From Secundilactobacillus kimchicus JCM 15530 (GTDB lineage: Bacteria; Bacillota; Bacilli; Lactobacillales; Lactobacillaceae): 64,000 nt of DNA. The stretch covers positions 186,001 to 250,000 of the forward strand of contig NZ_AZCX01000004.1 of assembly GCF_001433995.1 (NCBI RefSeq), in the 5' to 3' direction. The translations under genes were made by a program, and so were the position numbers. Below, one piece after another: positions 55,378 through 64,000 of this stretch. Every line of letters begins with the position of its first letter. Position 1 is the first letter of the stretch. The notes beneath the pieces were generated by a model that saw only the letters and a program-made list of their open reading frames with translations, did not search any database and was not told where the DNA came from.

Positions 55378-55645
55378 GGCAGGATGAGTACGTGTTCGCC
55401 CGTGTTTAGAGACCCTCGGCAGCTGAAAAGAGGGCACGGATTGACACTGAAGATGGTTCTGCGTGAAATGTTACGGTGAGCTTTGTTAAGTAAATCGTAG
55501 CTGGTCTGCGACCATTATCTCGCTGAGTCACTGGAAGGTGACTCTTTGAGGTTATTGTTGTGAGACAATAATGAATTTAAGGTGGTACACGAGCTTCTCG
55601 TCCTGAATGACTCTTCGGAGTCAGTGGGGGAGAAGCTCTTTTATT
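55378..55645 (+). promoter_or_regulatory. Methionine T-box riboswitch
   Basis: A leader of about 270 bases before metN. The T-box core AAGGTGGTACACGAG is at 55579-55593. The terminator pairs GAGCTTCTC (55591-55599) with GAGAAGCTC (55630-55638), encloses a GACTC/GAGTC hairpin and ends TTTTATTTT. Stem I carries the AGAGA loop motif and an ATG in the specifier region (55453-55455). The TGGT of the bulge pairs with ACCA, fitting tRNA-Met with discriminator A. Uncharged tRNA-Met would turn on metNIQ. Confidence 0.85.
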
Positions 55646-55668
55646 TTGGTTCTTGAGGAGGAGCAGCT

Positions 55669-56703
55669 TTGATCGAGTTTAAAGAAGTCTCAAAAACGTT
55701 CGCAACGAAAGACGGCAATTTAAACGCTGTTAATGACGTCAATTTAACGATTGAAGACGGCGAAATATACGGGATTGTCGGATACTCTGGTGCAGGTAAA
55801 AGTACCCTTGTTCGGATGTTAAACGGCCTTGAAACCCCAACTTCTGGTGAAATTGATATTAATGGCGCAAAAATGTCGACGCTGAGTGGAAAAGAACTCC
55901 GCGAGAAGCGCCAGAAAATCGGCATGATCTTCCAACATTTTAACCTACTTTGGTCACGGACCGTTTTGCAAAATGTCATGTTCCCGTTAGAGGTTGCTGG
56001 TCTCAGTCGTTCTGAAAGACGAAAAAAAGCAGCTGAACTAGTGAAACTAGTTGGTTTGGAAGGTCGCGAGAATGCATACCCGTCAGAATTATCAGGTGGG
56101 CAAAAGCAACGGGTCGGAGTAGCCCGGGCCCTAGCTAACGATCCGGAAATTTTAATTTCAGATGAAGCCACGAGTGCGTTAGATCCACAAACAACCGATG
56201 AAGTCCTAGATTTGTTGCTGGAAATCAACAAACGATTAAACTTAAGTATTGTCCTCATTACTCATGAAATGCACGCTATTCGCAAAATTTGCGACCATGT
56301 GGCTGTGATGGAAGACGGCCAGGTCGTAGAACAAGGAACCGTCTTTAACGTGTTTAGAAACCCTAAACAAACGATTACGAAGCGATTTGTCAACGAAGAA
56401 GTCGATCCGGCAAGCTCAGATACAAACGTTGTTTTGGATGATTTAATTCAAAACTACCCGAATGGATTACTGATTCAATTAGTCTTTCATGGCGATCAAG
56501 CGAAGCTACCAATTGTGTCTGAGATGATTCATCAGTTCCCTGAGATTCAAGTTTCAATTATTGAAGGGAGCATTCACCAGACGCAAGAGGGCGCAATTGG
56601 CTCACTTTACCTGCAGTTGCTGGGCGATGAAACTGGCTTAGCTGGGGCTCAAGACCTGCTCAAAAAAATGCGAGTTGAAACGGAGGTGATTCATCATGGG
56701 TAA
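55669..56703 (+). CDS. metN: Methionine ABC transporter, ATP-binding protein
   Basis: 344 residues, TTG start after GAGGAGGAG. Walker A GYSGAGKST, signature LSGGQKQRVGVARAL, Walker B EILISDEATSALD, and a C-terminal NIL/ACT domain (about 265-344) that senses methionine. It overlaps metI by eight bases. Control is by the T-box directly upstream. Confidence 0.96.
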   Translation: MIEFKEVSKTFATKDGNLNAVNDVNLTIEDGEIYGIVGYSGAGKSTLVRMLNGLETPTSGEIDINGAKMSTLSGKELREKRQKIGMIFQHFNLLWSRTVLQNVMFPLEVAGLSRSERRKKAAELVKLVGLEGRENAYPSELSGGQKQRVGVARALANDPEILISDEATSALDPQTTDEVLDLLLEINKRLNLSIVLITHEMHAIRKICDHVAVMEDGQVVEQGTVFNVFRNPKQTITKRFVNEEVDPASSDTNVVLDDLIQNYPNGLLIQLVFHGDQAKLPIVSEMIHQFPEIQVSIIEGSIHQTQEGAIGSLYLQLLGDETGLAGAQDLLKKMRVETEVIHHG

Positions 56704-57379
56704 CAGTTCATATTTTGCCTTTGATCAGGTTGACTGGAATATGATGGGGAGTTCAACATGGGAAACCATTTGGATGACGCTTGTGTCCATGTTGTTCGTT
56801 GCGATTCTCGGAGTGCTTCTAGGCCTTTTGTTGTTTGAAACGAGTGGGTCTAATTCATTGGCAGTTCGCGGTCTTAATTGGGTTATTGCCATTTTGGTGA
56901 ACGTGTTTCGGTCAATACCATATATTATTTTAATTATTTTACTTTTACCGTTCACCAAAAACCTGGTTGGGACGATTATTGGACCGGTCGCCGCATTACC
57001 GTCACTTGTGATTTCAGCGGCACCGTTTTACGCTCGGATGGTAGAGTTGGCGTTTCACGAAATCGATCGCGGCGTCATTGAAGCAGCCGAAGCCATGGGG
57101 GCAACGAAACGCCAAATTATTTTCAAGGTTTTGCTCCCTGAAAGTATGCCAGCGTTGGTATCAGGAGCAACAGTAACTACGATTTCGCTAATTGGCTATA
57201 CGGCCATGGCCGGTGCTATTGGGGCCGGTGGATTAGGAAATCTGGCTTATCAAGAGGGCTTCCAAGCAAGTAACAACACCATCGTATTGGTTGCAACGGT
57301 TGTTATTGTCGTCATTGTTTTCGCTTTTCAATTTATTGGGGATACACTCGTCCGTCATATTGATAAACGGACGCTATAA
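56696..57379 (+). CDS. metI: Methionine ABC transporter, permease
   Basis: 227 residues with five membrane helices. The EAA loop EAAEAMGATKRQIIFKVLLPES contacts MetN. It forms the inner-membrane pore for methionine. Confidence 0.96.
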   Translation: MGNSSYFAFDQVDWNMMGSSTWETIWMTLVSMLFVAILGVLLGLLLFETSGSNSLAVRGLNWVIAILVNVFRSIPYIILIILLLPFTKNLVGTIIGPVAALPSLVISAAPFYARMVELAFHEIDRGVIEAAEAMGATKRQIIFKVLLPESMPALVSGATVTTISLIGYTAMAGAIGAGGLGNLAYQEGFQASNNTIVLVATVVIVVIVFAFQFIGDTLVRHIDKRTL

Positions 57380-57411
57380 AAAAGATCTGCTGGATAGAGG
57401 AGGAAGTTTTT

Positions 57412-58239
57412 ATGAAGTTTTTAAAGAAAATCGTCGGTTTATTAGGGGTTGCGGCGACGGCTGTGTTATTGGCAGCTTGCGGTAACAGCTCATCAAATAA
57501 CGGCAAAACGATTACGGTAGGTGCCTCATCAGTGCCTCATGCCGAAATTTTGAAGCATGTCCAACCTGAGTTAAAAAAGGAAGGCATTGACTTGAAAATT
57601 AAAATTTTCCAAGACTATGTGATGCCTAATAAAGCGTTAGCTGGCAAAGAATTAGATGCTAATTACTTCCAACACGTACCGTTCTTAAAGCAGTGGAATA
57701 AAGAAAATAATGGCACCTTGGTTAATGCTGGTGGCGTGCATTTGGAACCGATTGGAGCTTACTCAAAGAAGGTTAAAAACCTTAAAGATCTCAAAGATGG
57801 CGCAACGGTGCTGGTTAGCAGCAACACGCCAGACTACGGTCGGGTGTTAACAATTTTGAAGGATGCGGGCTTAATCAAAGTGAAGAAGGGCATCGATATT
57901 ACGACAGCTAACTTCTCAGACATTACGTCAAACCCTAAGCACTTAAAGTTCAAGCGGAGTTACGAACCAAAACTGATGCCTGAATTGTACAAGAACAACG
58001 AAGGCGATGTGGTCTTTATCAATGCTAACTACGCGGTTCAAGCCGGGTTAGATCCACGAAAAGATTCAATTGCCTTGGAGAAGAAATCTAGCCCGTACGT
58101 TAATATTGTAGCGGTTCGTAAAGGTGATCAAAATAAGCCAGCTATCAAGAAGTTGTTGAAAGCTCTGCAGTCAAAGAGTACCCAACAATGGATTGAGAAG
58201 CATTACAAAGGTGCGGTTTTACCGGCTAAAACTTTTTAG
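57412..58239 (+). CDS. metQ: Methionine-binding lipoprotein
   Basis: 275 residues. Lipoprotein signal with lipobox LLAAC at about residue 23. NLPA-family features: VGASSVPHAEILKHV, FQDYVMPNKALAGKELDANYFQH, and GDVVFINANYAVQAGL. It captures methionine outside the membrane and delivers it to MetI. Confidence 0.96.
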   Translation: MKFLKKIVGLLGVAATAVLLAACGNSSSNNGKTITVGASSVPHAEILKHVQPELKKEGIDLKIKIFQDYVMPNKALAGKELDANYFQHVPFLKQWNKENNGTLVNAGGVHLEPIGAYSKKVKNLKDLKDGATVLVSSNTPDYGRVLTILKDAGLIKVKKGIDITTANFSDITSNPKHLKFKRSYEPKLMPELYKNNEGDVVFINANYAVQAGLDPRKDSIALEKKSSPYVNIVAVRKGDQNKPAIKKLLKALQSKSTQQWIEKHYKGAVLPAKTF

Positions 58240-58250
58240 AGTTTCTATCA

Positions 58251-58285
58251 AAAACGTTCAGCATTTAAGTGCTGAACGTTTTTTT
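58251..58285 (+). terminator. Terminator of metNIQ
   Basis: ACGTTCAGCA/TGCTGAACGT perfect stem with a T run, shortly after metQ. Confidence 0.92.
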
Positions 58286-58333
58286 GTGCTGATAGGTTGG
58301 AATTAATTTTTACCGAGATGATCCAAGTGGGGA

Positions 58334-58362
58334 TTGACAAAGATAATTAGCTCTTATATAGT
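58334..58362 (+). promoter_or_regulatory. Strong promoter of the ABC operon
   Basis: TTGACA, 17 bases, TATAGT. A TAGTTA/TAACTA dyad (58360-58380) overlaps the -10 and start site and could be an operator, perhaps of the GntR-type regulator encoded at 61025. Confidence 0.8.
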
Positions 58363-58398
58363 TAACTACATGAGTAACTAACCAAACAGGAGGATGAT

Positions 58399-59154
58399 AT
58401 GATGACAACACCAATTGTATCAGTAAAAAACATTCGTAAAACGTACGGCAAGGCCGGCGAAAAACAGTATGAAGCGTTGAAAGGAATTGATTTTGACGTT
58501 CAACCTGGCGAGTTTGTTGGCATCATGGGGGCGTCTGGATCGGGAAAAACGACCCTTCTCAATATTTTAGCGACGCTTGACCGGCCAACTAGTGGCACGG
58601 TCACGGTTAATCAACGCGAATTAACCACGTTAGCGGGAAATCAAATGGCTGATTTTCGGGCAACCCAAGTCGGATTTATTTTTCAGGACTTTAATCTCTT
58701 AGAAAATTTAACAAATTACGAAAACATCGCCCTGCCGTTGTCATTACAAAATGTATCGGCTAAGGCGGCTGAACCTGAGGTTAACCGGATCGCCAAGCAA
58801 CTCTCCATTGAAGCTATTTTGGACAAATATCCAAGTGAAATTTCAGGCGGCCAAAAGCAACGGATTGCAGCTGCTCGGGCATTAGTGTCCCATCCAGCCA
58901 TTCTTTTTGGTGACGAGCCGACAGGTGCTCTTGATTCAAATAGCGCTAAAGATCTTTTAGAGATGCTGACAACCGTCAATCAAGAACAACACGTGCCTGT
59001 ACTATTGGTCACCCATGATCCATTCTCTGCTAGTTATTGTCAACGGATCTTATTTATTAAAGACGGTGTGATTGGCACTGAATTAAAACGCGGGAATCAA
59101 GATCGACGAGCCTTTTATCAAACAATTTTAGACACGCTAGGAACATTCCAATAG
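58399..59154 (+). CDS. ABC transporter ATP-binding protein (BceA-like)
   Basis: 251 residues. Walker A GASGSGKTT, Q-loop FIFQDFNLL, signature ISGGQKQRIAAARAL, Walker B ILFGDEPTGALDS. MacB/BceA subgroup: these pair with a ten-helix permease and deal with cell-wall antibiotics such as bacitracin or nisin. The partner permease follows 12 bases later. Confidence 0.9.
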   Translation: MMTTPIVSVKNIRKTYGKAGEKQYEALKGIDFDVQPGEFVGIMGASGSGKTTLLNILATLDRPTSGTVTVNQRELTTLAGNQMADFRATQVGFIFQDFNLLENLTNYENIALPLSLQNVSAKAAEPEVNRIAKQLSIEAILDKYPSEISGGQKQRIAAARALVSHPAILFGDEPTGALDSNSAKDLLEMLTTVNQEQHVPVLLVTHDPFSASYCQRILFIKDGVIGTELKRGNQDRRAFYQTILDTLGTFQ

Positions 59155-59166
59155 AAGGGGGGAATC

Positions 59167-60987
59167 GTGGTGTTACGAAAATTAGCGTTTACTGGTATTA
59201 AGAGTCGGATTAAAGACTACACCGTTTTATTTTTTGGATTAGTCATCTCAAGTGCTATTTTTTACATGTTTGAGGCATTGGCGACTAATCAGGATTTCAT
59301 TAAGGCTAATGGTAGTATGGTGACGGGCGCCAGCTTTATTTTCCAATTTGGTTCGATTTTGCTGACGATTATTTCCTTAGTTTACATTTTTTATGCAAAT
59401 TCTTTTCTGATGAGTATGCGACGGCACGACTATGGGCTCTTTATGATGTTGGGTGCAAAGCAACGGAAAATTGGGCAGTTAATCCTAACCGAAACACTCC
59501 TTATTGGCACCTTAGCCAGCCTGATTGGGATTGTCGTTGGTTGGCTGTTAACCGCAACGCTTGGGAACTACCTCATGGATCAGATGTTTTCGTCAAAGTT
59601 AAAGGGGTTTGAACCATTCTTTCTCCCAGCAGCTGTTGCAACTCTGGCATTATACGTCATCTTGTTTTTAATTGCAGGAGTGATCAACCGCTTCGGGCTC
59701 ACTAAGACGCCAGTTCTTCAATTGCTGAAAGGTGATAGTGAACCCAACCGGCCAACCCTTAAAAAGGGCCGGCAGCTGATTCAAGTAGTGCTCGGCGTGG
59801 CCTTGTTGGCGATTGGTTATTATGTAATGGCCAATATGAAATTGCTGGTCTTGATGAGTATTCCGGTTGCCTTAGTGACCATTGTGTTGGGGACGTATTT
59901 TCTCTTTAATGCAGTTTTTGTTTGGCTGGTCGTGATGCTTAAACGACTGCCTTGGGCTAGTAAGGGTCTTCACACCTTCACGCTATCACAGCTGAGCTTT
60001 AGAATTCGCAATTATACCCGAATTTTGTCGATTGTTTCCATTTTATTTGCCCTCGCGCTGGGCGCAATCACCGTTGGAATCGGGTTTCAACGTCAAATTA
60101 CGTCAATGGCTACGGCCCAGTCCGCTTATACCTTGGTTTTAAGCGACCCTTCGGCCACGGTTAAGCAGGAGGTCAAAAAGTTAGACCGGCAGTTAACTGC
60201 CCAATATGACCAGGTCGTGACGAAAAAGGCCGTTTACTTCAATGCAGATCAATTTAAAAACCAACCCTTTGAATCCGTTTCTCAGGAATCACAAATAATG
60301 AATCAGGCAAAGGCTGGTCGGCTTCAAGCGGCCAAGTACCAAAAAATATCCGTCGACAAGATGCAAAAGAATCCGCAACAACTCCTTTTGAACCTACCGA
60401 ATTGGCAGCGATCAAAGGCGATTCGAATCGTGTCTGGCAACCGTTTTTCTAGGTTGTCTGGCAGTCAGCACAAAGTGTTGATGCTTCGGGTGGCTGACTT
60501 AAGCAAAAGCCAAGCACAGCTTAAAGTGGTGAGTGAAAAAGCGACGGGTCAAGCGGCTTCATCCCTTCCTGGCACGTTCGCCATGTTCACCGAAGCAACG
60601 GCGCTATTCGGCGGTTTCGAGTTCATGGGCTTCTTCCTTGGTATTGCCTTTCTAGCAATGTTAGCGAGTTGCTTAATGTTCAAAATTTTGAGTGGGGCCG
60701 CAAGTGACAAACGACGTTATGAAATGCTCAATAAAATTGGAACACGCCCTCAAATTTTACGGCGGTCAATTATTCAAGAAGTTGGGGTTTTATTTGCACT
60801 TCCTGGAATCCTAGGGGTTATCGATGTTTTATTTGGTCTACAAATGTTTCGTGGGTTATTGTTGAGCCCTTATGACCAACTCTGGTTACCATTTACATTG
60901 TTCCTATTTTTGTATATTATTTACTACGTTATCACAGTGATGATGTACCAGCGCATTGTGGTGCCAAAAGTGAAAATCGATAAATAG
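59167..60987 (+). CDS. ABC transporter permease (BceB-like, FtsX family)
   Basis: 606 residues, GTG start. Ten membrane helices in a 4-4-2 plan with a large extracellular loop (about 310-475, rich in Gln/Lys), as in BceB. N-terminal LRKLAFTGIKSRIKDYTVLF and FLMSMRRHDYGLFMMLGAK are typical. No two-component system lies next to it in the window, unlike classic BceAB loci. Confidence 0.88.
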   Translation: MVLRKLAFTGIKSRIKDYTVLFFGLVISSAIFYMFEALATNQDFIKANGSMVTGASFIFQFGSILLTIISLVYIFYANSFLMSMRRHDYGLFMMLGAKQRKIGQLILTETLLIGTLASLIGIVVGWLLTATLGNYLMDQMFSSKLKGFEPFFLPAAVATLALYVILFLIAGVINRFGLTKTPVLQLLKGDSEPNRPTLKKGRQLIQVVLGVALLAIGYYVMANMKLLVLMSIPVALVTIVLGTYFLFNAVFVWLVVMLKRLPWASKGLHTFTLSQLSFRIRNYTRILSIVSILFALALGAITVGIGFQRQITSMATAQSAYTLVLSDPSATVKQEVKKLDRQLTAQYDQVVTKKAVYFNADQFKNQPFESVSQESQIMNQAKAGRLQAAKYQKISVDKMQKNPQQLLLNLPNWQRSKAIRIVSGNRFSRLSGSQHKVLMLRVADLSKSQAQLKVVSEKATGQAASSLPGTFAMFTEATALFGGFEFMGFFLGIAFLAMLASCLMFKILSGAASDKRRYEMLNKIGTRPQILRRSIIQEVGVLFALPGILGVIDVLFGLQMFRGLLLSPYDQLWLPFTLFLFLYIIYYVITVMMYQRIVVPKVKIDK

Positions 60988-61024
60988 TGAGCATCGTCAA
61001 AAATAGCCAGTTAGGGGGTGCAGC

Positions 61025-61396
61025 ATGCAATTTAACTTTGATAGTACGGAGCCGCTCTACTTACAAGTGGCGGATCAGCTGGAAGATGCTATCTTTGTGG
61101 CCACGTTTGTGGAAGGGGAACAAGTACCCTCCACAACCGAGATTTCAAAGCAGTTTCATATTAATCCAGCAACGGTTTTAAAGGGAATGAACATTTTAGT
61201 AGAAAATGGACTGATTGAGAAACGTCGTGGTTTGGGCATGTTTGTCACTCACGGTGCTCGTGAGAAAATTCAGGAAAAACGACGTCAAGAGTTTTATGAA
61301 CAATACGTTGTTAACTTAGTTTTAGAAGCACAGAAGTTAGCCATTAACGAGTCGACAATTCTTGAGATGGTTAAAAGGGGGTTTAAGATAACGTAA
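61025..61396 (+). CDS. GntR-family regulator, YtrA subgroup
   Basis: 123 residues. Winged helix: PLYLQVADQLEDAI, then VPSTTEISKQFHINPATVLKGMNILVENGLIEKRRGLGMFV. The short C-terminal two-helix part (about 45 residues) is the YtrA type, which controls neighbouring ABC transporter genes. It is followed at once by an ABC ATPase gene, overlapping its stop. Likely a repressor of this operon and possibly of the one upstream. Confidence 0.9.
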   Translation: MQFNFDSTEPLYLQVADQLEDAIFVATFVEGEQVPSTTEISKQFHINPATVLKGMNILVENGLIEKRRGLGMFVTHGAREKIQEKRRQEFYEQYVVNLVLEAQKLAINESTILEMVKRGFKIT

Positions 61397-62268
61397 TGGA
61401 TATCCAAGTGACAAATTTAACCAAAGTGTTTGGTCATAAAGTCGTGTTAAAAGATGTTAACTTAACCATTCAGCCCAACACGATTTACGGCTTGTTAGGC
61501 CGTAACGGTGCTGGTAAAAGTACGCTGTTTAACCTTTTAACCAATCGCCTAAATCCAACGAGTGGCAATGTGTTAGTGGACGGTCAACTCAATAAGAATC
61601 ACGATCAAGCGCTCGGCCGGATGTACTTAATGAGTGAGGCGAACCTTTACCCGCCGAGGTCAAGAGTCAGTGAAGTTTTTGAGTTAACTGAGACCCTGTA
61701 TGGGCAGTTTGATCAACAGCTCGCTAAGCAACTGTGTCAGCAATTTGACCTTGACCCAAGGGTTCGGGTTAATAAGTTATCAACGGGGTACCGGTCCATT
61801 ATGAAGTTAATTGTGGCGTTAGCCGTTGACGTTGACTTTGTTTTTTTGGATGAGCCGACATTGGGATTAGATGCCAACCACCGTGAGTTGTTTTATCAGC
61901 TACTCATTGAAAATTATAGCCAGCGACCGCGGACGTTTGTTATTTCGACCCATTTGATCGAGGAAATTGCAAATATGGTCGAGCGAGTCTTCGTCTTACA
62001 AAACGGCCAACTGACAGTCGATGATAGTACCGAGGCCATCTTAGCGCAAAGTTATGCGATTACTGGCCCTAAGGCTGATGTGACCGCCTATACCGCTGGG
62101 ACGAATATCATTGGTCAAGATCAGTTGGGCCACTTGTACGTGGACTACGTTTATGGGCCATTGATAGCGGATCGACCGATCCCAGACACGGTGACGGTTG
62201 ATCACATTGATTTACAAAAGTTATTTGTGACGTTAACTAGTCAGAAAGGAGGAGCCGATGCGATTTAA
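61396..62268 (+). CDS. ABC transporter ATP-binding protein (YtrB-like)
   Basis: 290 residues. Walker A GRNGAGKST, Walker B VDFVFLDEPTLGLDAN, and the signature region KLSTGYRSIMKLIVALA, where the signature is LSTGY rather than LSGGQ, as in YtrB-like proteins. It overlaps the downstream permease gene by 11 bases. Confidence 0.9.
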   Translation: MDIQVTNLTKVFGHKVVLKDVNLTIQPNTIYGLLGRNGAGKSTLFNLLTNRLNPTSGNVLVDGQLNKNHDQALGRMYLMSEANLYPPRSRVSEVFELTETLYGQFDQQLAKQLCQQFDLDPRVRVNKLSTGYRSIMKLIVALAVDVDFVFLDEPTLGLDANHRELFYQLLIENYSQRPRTFVISTHLIEEIANMVERVFVLQNGQLTVDDSTEAILAQSYAITGPKADVTAYTAGTNIIGQDQLGHLYVDYVYGPLIADRPIPDTVTVDHIDLQKLFVTLTSQKGGADAI

Positions 62269-63034
62269 AGCAGCTTTTCACTATCAGCTAAAGTCTGACG
62301 TTCAAGCACTACTCTGGTTTTATGTTTGGGGAATTGCCGGAATTGTTGTGATTCCTCTCCTGATGTGGTTGCTTTTTGACCGGTCGAGCGCCTATAACTT
62401 GAATGCAACACTGCCGAATGCACTGACTGCGATTGTCTTAACCATTTTCTTAATCGCGTATGGCGGAAATACGTTCGACGGCTTTAAGGTATTAATCCAA
62501 AATGGAATTGGCCGAAAAACCTATTTCTGGTCAAAAGCAGCTGTTATGGCCACGATTATTATCGCTGGTGAGGTTGTTAATGCGCTGTATGGTCTCTTTT
62601 ACGTTGCAGTGGTTGACAGCCGCGGAACGGTCCTCGCGTTTCAAGGTTTCTATGGTAAAGCCACAGCGTCTCCCATAGTGTCCGGGTTGATTACATTTCT
62701 GATTACGGTGTTATTCATGTTTTGTTTGACCATGACAGCCATGTTTGCGGGAAGTGTTCTGGCCTTATTCAGCCGACGGACGCAGTTGATTTTATTGGTG
62801 GGTATTCCGATCCTACTATTTATTATGATGTTTGCGGCGGCTGCCATTGACCTTCCTAGAATTTGGCAGTTCACGTGGTTAAGTACGCTGGCTGAGTGGG
62901 TCTCTGGATACCATCCTAACGTTCAAGCGGGAACTTTCAATGCCGGCGCTCCCCTAATCTCAGGGCTAATTTATTTAGGTGTTATGACGGGTGCAACTTA
63001 TGCTGTCAACTTAAAATTAAAATATCCAAGGTGA
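62258..63034 (+). CDS. ABC transporter membrane protein
   Basis: 258 residues with about six membrane helices; AAAGGAGGAG precedes the ATG inside the end of the ATPase gene. It is the likely permease of the YtrA-controlled exporter. The substrate is unknown. A region with no gene (about 95 bases) follows. Confidence 0.82.
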   Translation: MRFKAAFHYQLKSDVQALLWFYVWGIAGIVVIPLLMWLLFDRSSAYNLNATLPNALTAIVLTIFLIAYGGNTFDGFKVLIQNGIGRKTYFWSKAAVMATIIIAGEVVNALYGLFYVAVVDSRGTVLAFQGFYGKATASPIVSGLITFLITVLFMFCLTMTAMFAGSVLALFSRRTQLILLVGIPILLFIMMFAAAAIDLPRIWQFTWLSTLAEWVSGYHPNVQAGTFNAGAPLISGLIYLGVMTGATYAVNLKLKYPR

Positions 63035-63128
63035 CCATGATAATGGCAGGTTCAATCACCCCCCATTATCATTGTTGACTGAATCATGCTAGAATGTTTT
63101 TAAAAGCAATTAGAACGGAGCGGATACT

Positions 63129-64000
63129 TTGAGTCAAATCGAGGATTTGAAACACGAATTGCAGGGGCTAAGAGTAGAGGTCAATGCGGGAAAACTTTAT
63201 AAGTCACTAGGACTTAAACTGAGTGATTTGCTTGACACCGTTCCGGTCACGCCAAAGACTGACGTTTCTTTACCGGACGATGGCGCTGGTATTAAAGGCT
63301 TAATCTTACACCTGAATGAGGAGATTCGGGAGGGCACGCTAACTCGAATTGAAGATGGGGATTTATTAAACCTATTGAATCACCTTAAGTCACCCGATCC
63401 AGCCATTCGGGACAAGGGCGTTTATTTTCTATTTAACGACTTGATGCAACAAAAAGTTCTGACGCAAGACCAATTGCGACTGGCTGTTCGATATTTAAGT
63501 AGTGACCAAGTGCTCTTTTCTCATATTACAGAACCGGAAAATGAAGCCGTTTATCAGCGTTCTTTTGCTGTTTTGATTTTGTCGCTCGTTCTCTATGCCG
63601 ACCGAGTGAGTTATCACGTTTTAACGGCCGATGAAATTAGTGCCGTCGTTGACCAAATTGCATGTTACATCATTCTTGAAAAAGATACTCGCGGGTTCAT
63701 CGGCAGTAACGGATGGGCGCATGTCTATACGCATATTGGGAATCTCTTAGATGAACTTGCTGATCGCGATTCATTAACCCGGGCCGACAAGTTATTCTTA
63801 ATGGCCACTTTAATTGAACGATACAAACAATTAGATGGGGCGCTCATATTTGGGGAACCACAGCGAATTGCGGGTTATTTGGCGCACTTGACGAGTAAGA
63901 ATCGATTGTACGCAGATTATTTGCTATCGCAGTTAAAGCGGTGGCGCCAACAGTTAATTATCATCCAAACCTCAGAGAATGAGGCCGTTTGGAATCGAAT
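63129..64000 (+). CDS. DUF2785 protein, N-terminal 290 residues (cut by window edge)
   Basis: TTG start at 63129, eight bases after ACGGAG, and open to the end of the window. Helical, with the DUF2785 signature RGFIGSNGWAHVYTHIGNLLDEL at about residues 188-210. The function of the family is unknown; it resembles HEAT-like helical repeats. Its C-terminus lies outside the window. Confidence 0.8.
   Translation, partial: MSQIEDLKHELQGLRVEVNAGKLYKSLGLKLSDLLDTVPVTPKTDVSLPDDGAGIKGLILHLNEEIREGTLTRIEDGDLLNLLNHLKSPDPAIRDKGVYFLFNDLMQQKVLTQDQLRLAVRYLSSDQVLFSHITEPENEAVYQRSFAVLILSLVLYADRVSYHVLTADEISAVVDQIACYIILEKDTRGFIGSNGWAHVYTHIGNLLDELADRDSLTRADKLFLMATLIERYKQLDGALIFGEPQRIAGYLAHLTSKNRLYADYLLSQLKRWRQQLIIIQTSENEAVWNR

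Overview
The window looks like the chromosome of a lactic acid bacterium of the Lactobacillaceae. The evidence is the order of housekeeping genes (tdk-prfA-prmC-tsaC-glyA-upp-atp operon-murA-mbl), the MurT/GatD pair, a methionine T-box in front of metNIQ, many TTG/GTG starts behind strong AGGAGG sites, and a haem catalase of the kind found sporadically in lactobacilli. I do not assign a species.

Region 1 (1-23138) is the late region of a prophage with a contractile tail (PBSX/Xkd-like myovirus plan), all on the + strand. It runs: end of the portal protein, minor head protein, scaffold, decoration protein, major capsid protein, connector and neck proteins, tail sheath, tail tube, two tail chaperones, a 1713-residue tape measure with two wall-cutting domains, LysM/XkdP protein, baseplate plug, hub (XkdQ), XkdR, gp25/XkdS, baseplate J, XkdU, tail-fibre genes and XkdX. 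The capsid gene and the sheath gene each continue in the +1 frame after their stop codon, and the chaperone pair also needs a +1 (or -2) shift. An antisense type I toxin-antitoxin candidate and a structured non-coding stretch interrupt the baseplate operon.

Region 2 (23139-25479) is the surprise. Between the tail and lysis modules there is no protein gene. It holds two CRISPR arrays with type I-E-like 28-base repeats (13 repeats and 3 repeats), each behind a copy of a related leader of about 100 bases, with no cas gene anywhere in the window. The arrays are interleaved with and followed by a cluster of five or six candidate small RNA genes. Most of these have an extended -10 promoter, a closing stem that starts at the predicted transcription start, and a related terminator. 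Three of them display a C-rich hairpin loop. The whole block reads as an RNA-only cargo of the prophage, plausibly serving inter-phage competition through a host Cascade and RNA-level control.

Region 3 (25480-27283) is lysis: membrane protein, membrane-anchored coiled coil, holin, amidase endolysin, and one more RNA/terminator unit. Region 4 (27284-33037) is AT-rich accessory DNA: a small membrane protein, catalase, two secreted proteins and a CPBP membrane protease. It ends next to a tRNA-Glu gene with integrase-arm-like repeats, so it may lie inside the integrated element.

Region 5 (33038-64000) is core chromosome: tRNA-Glu(CTC) and tRNA-Gln(CTG), a serine hydrolase, manA, gatD-murT, tdk-prfA-prmC-tsaC, glyA, upp, the complete atpBEFHAGDC operon, a DUF1146 gene with murA, mbl, yidD, a DUF2969 gene, rodA, a GcvH-like protein, T-box-metNIQ, two ABC systems with a GntR/YtrA-type regulator, and the start of a DUF2785 gene.
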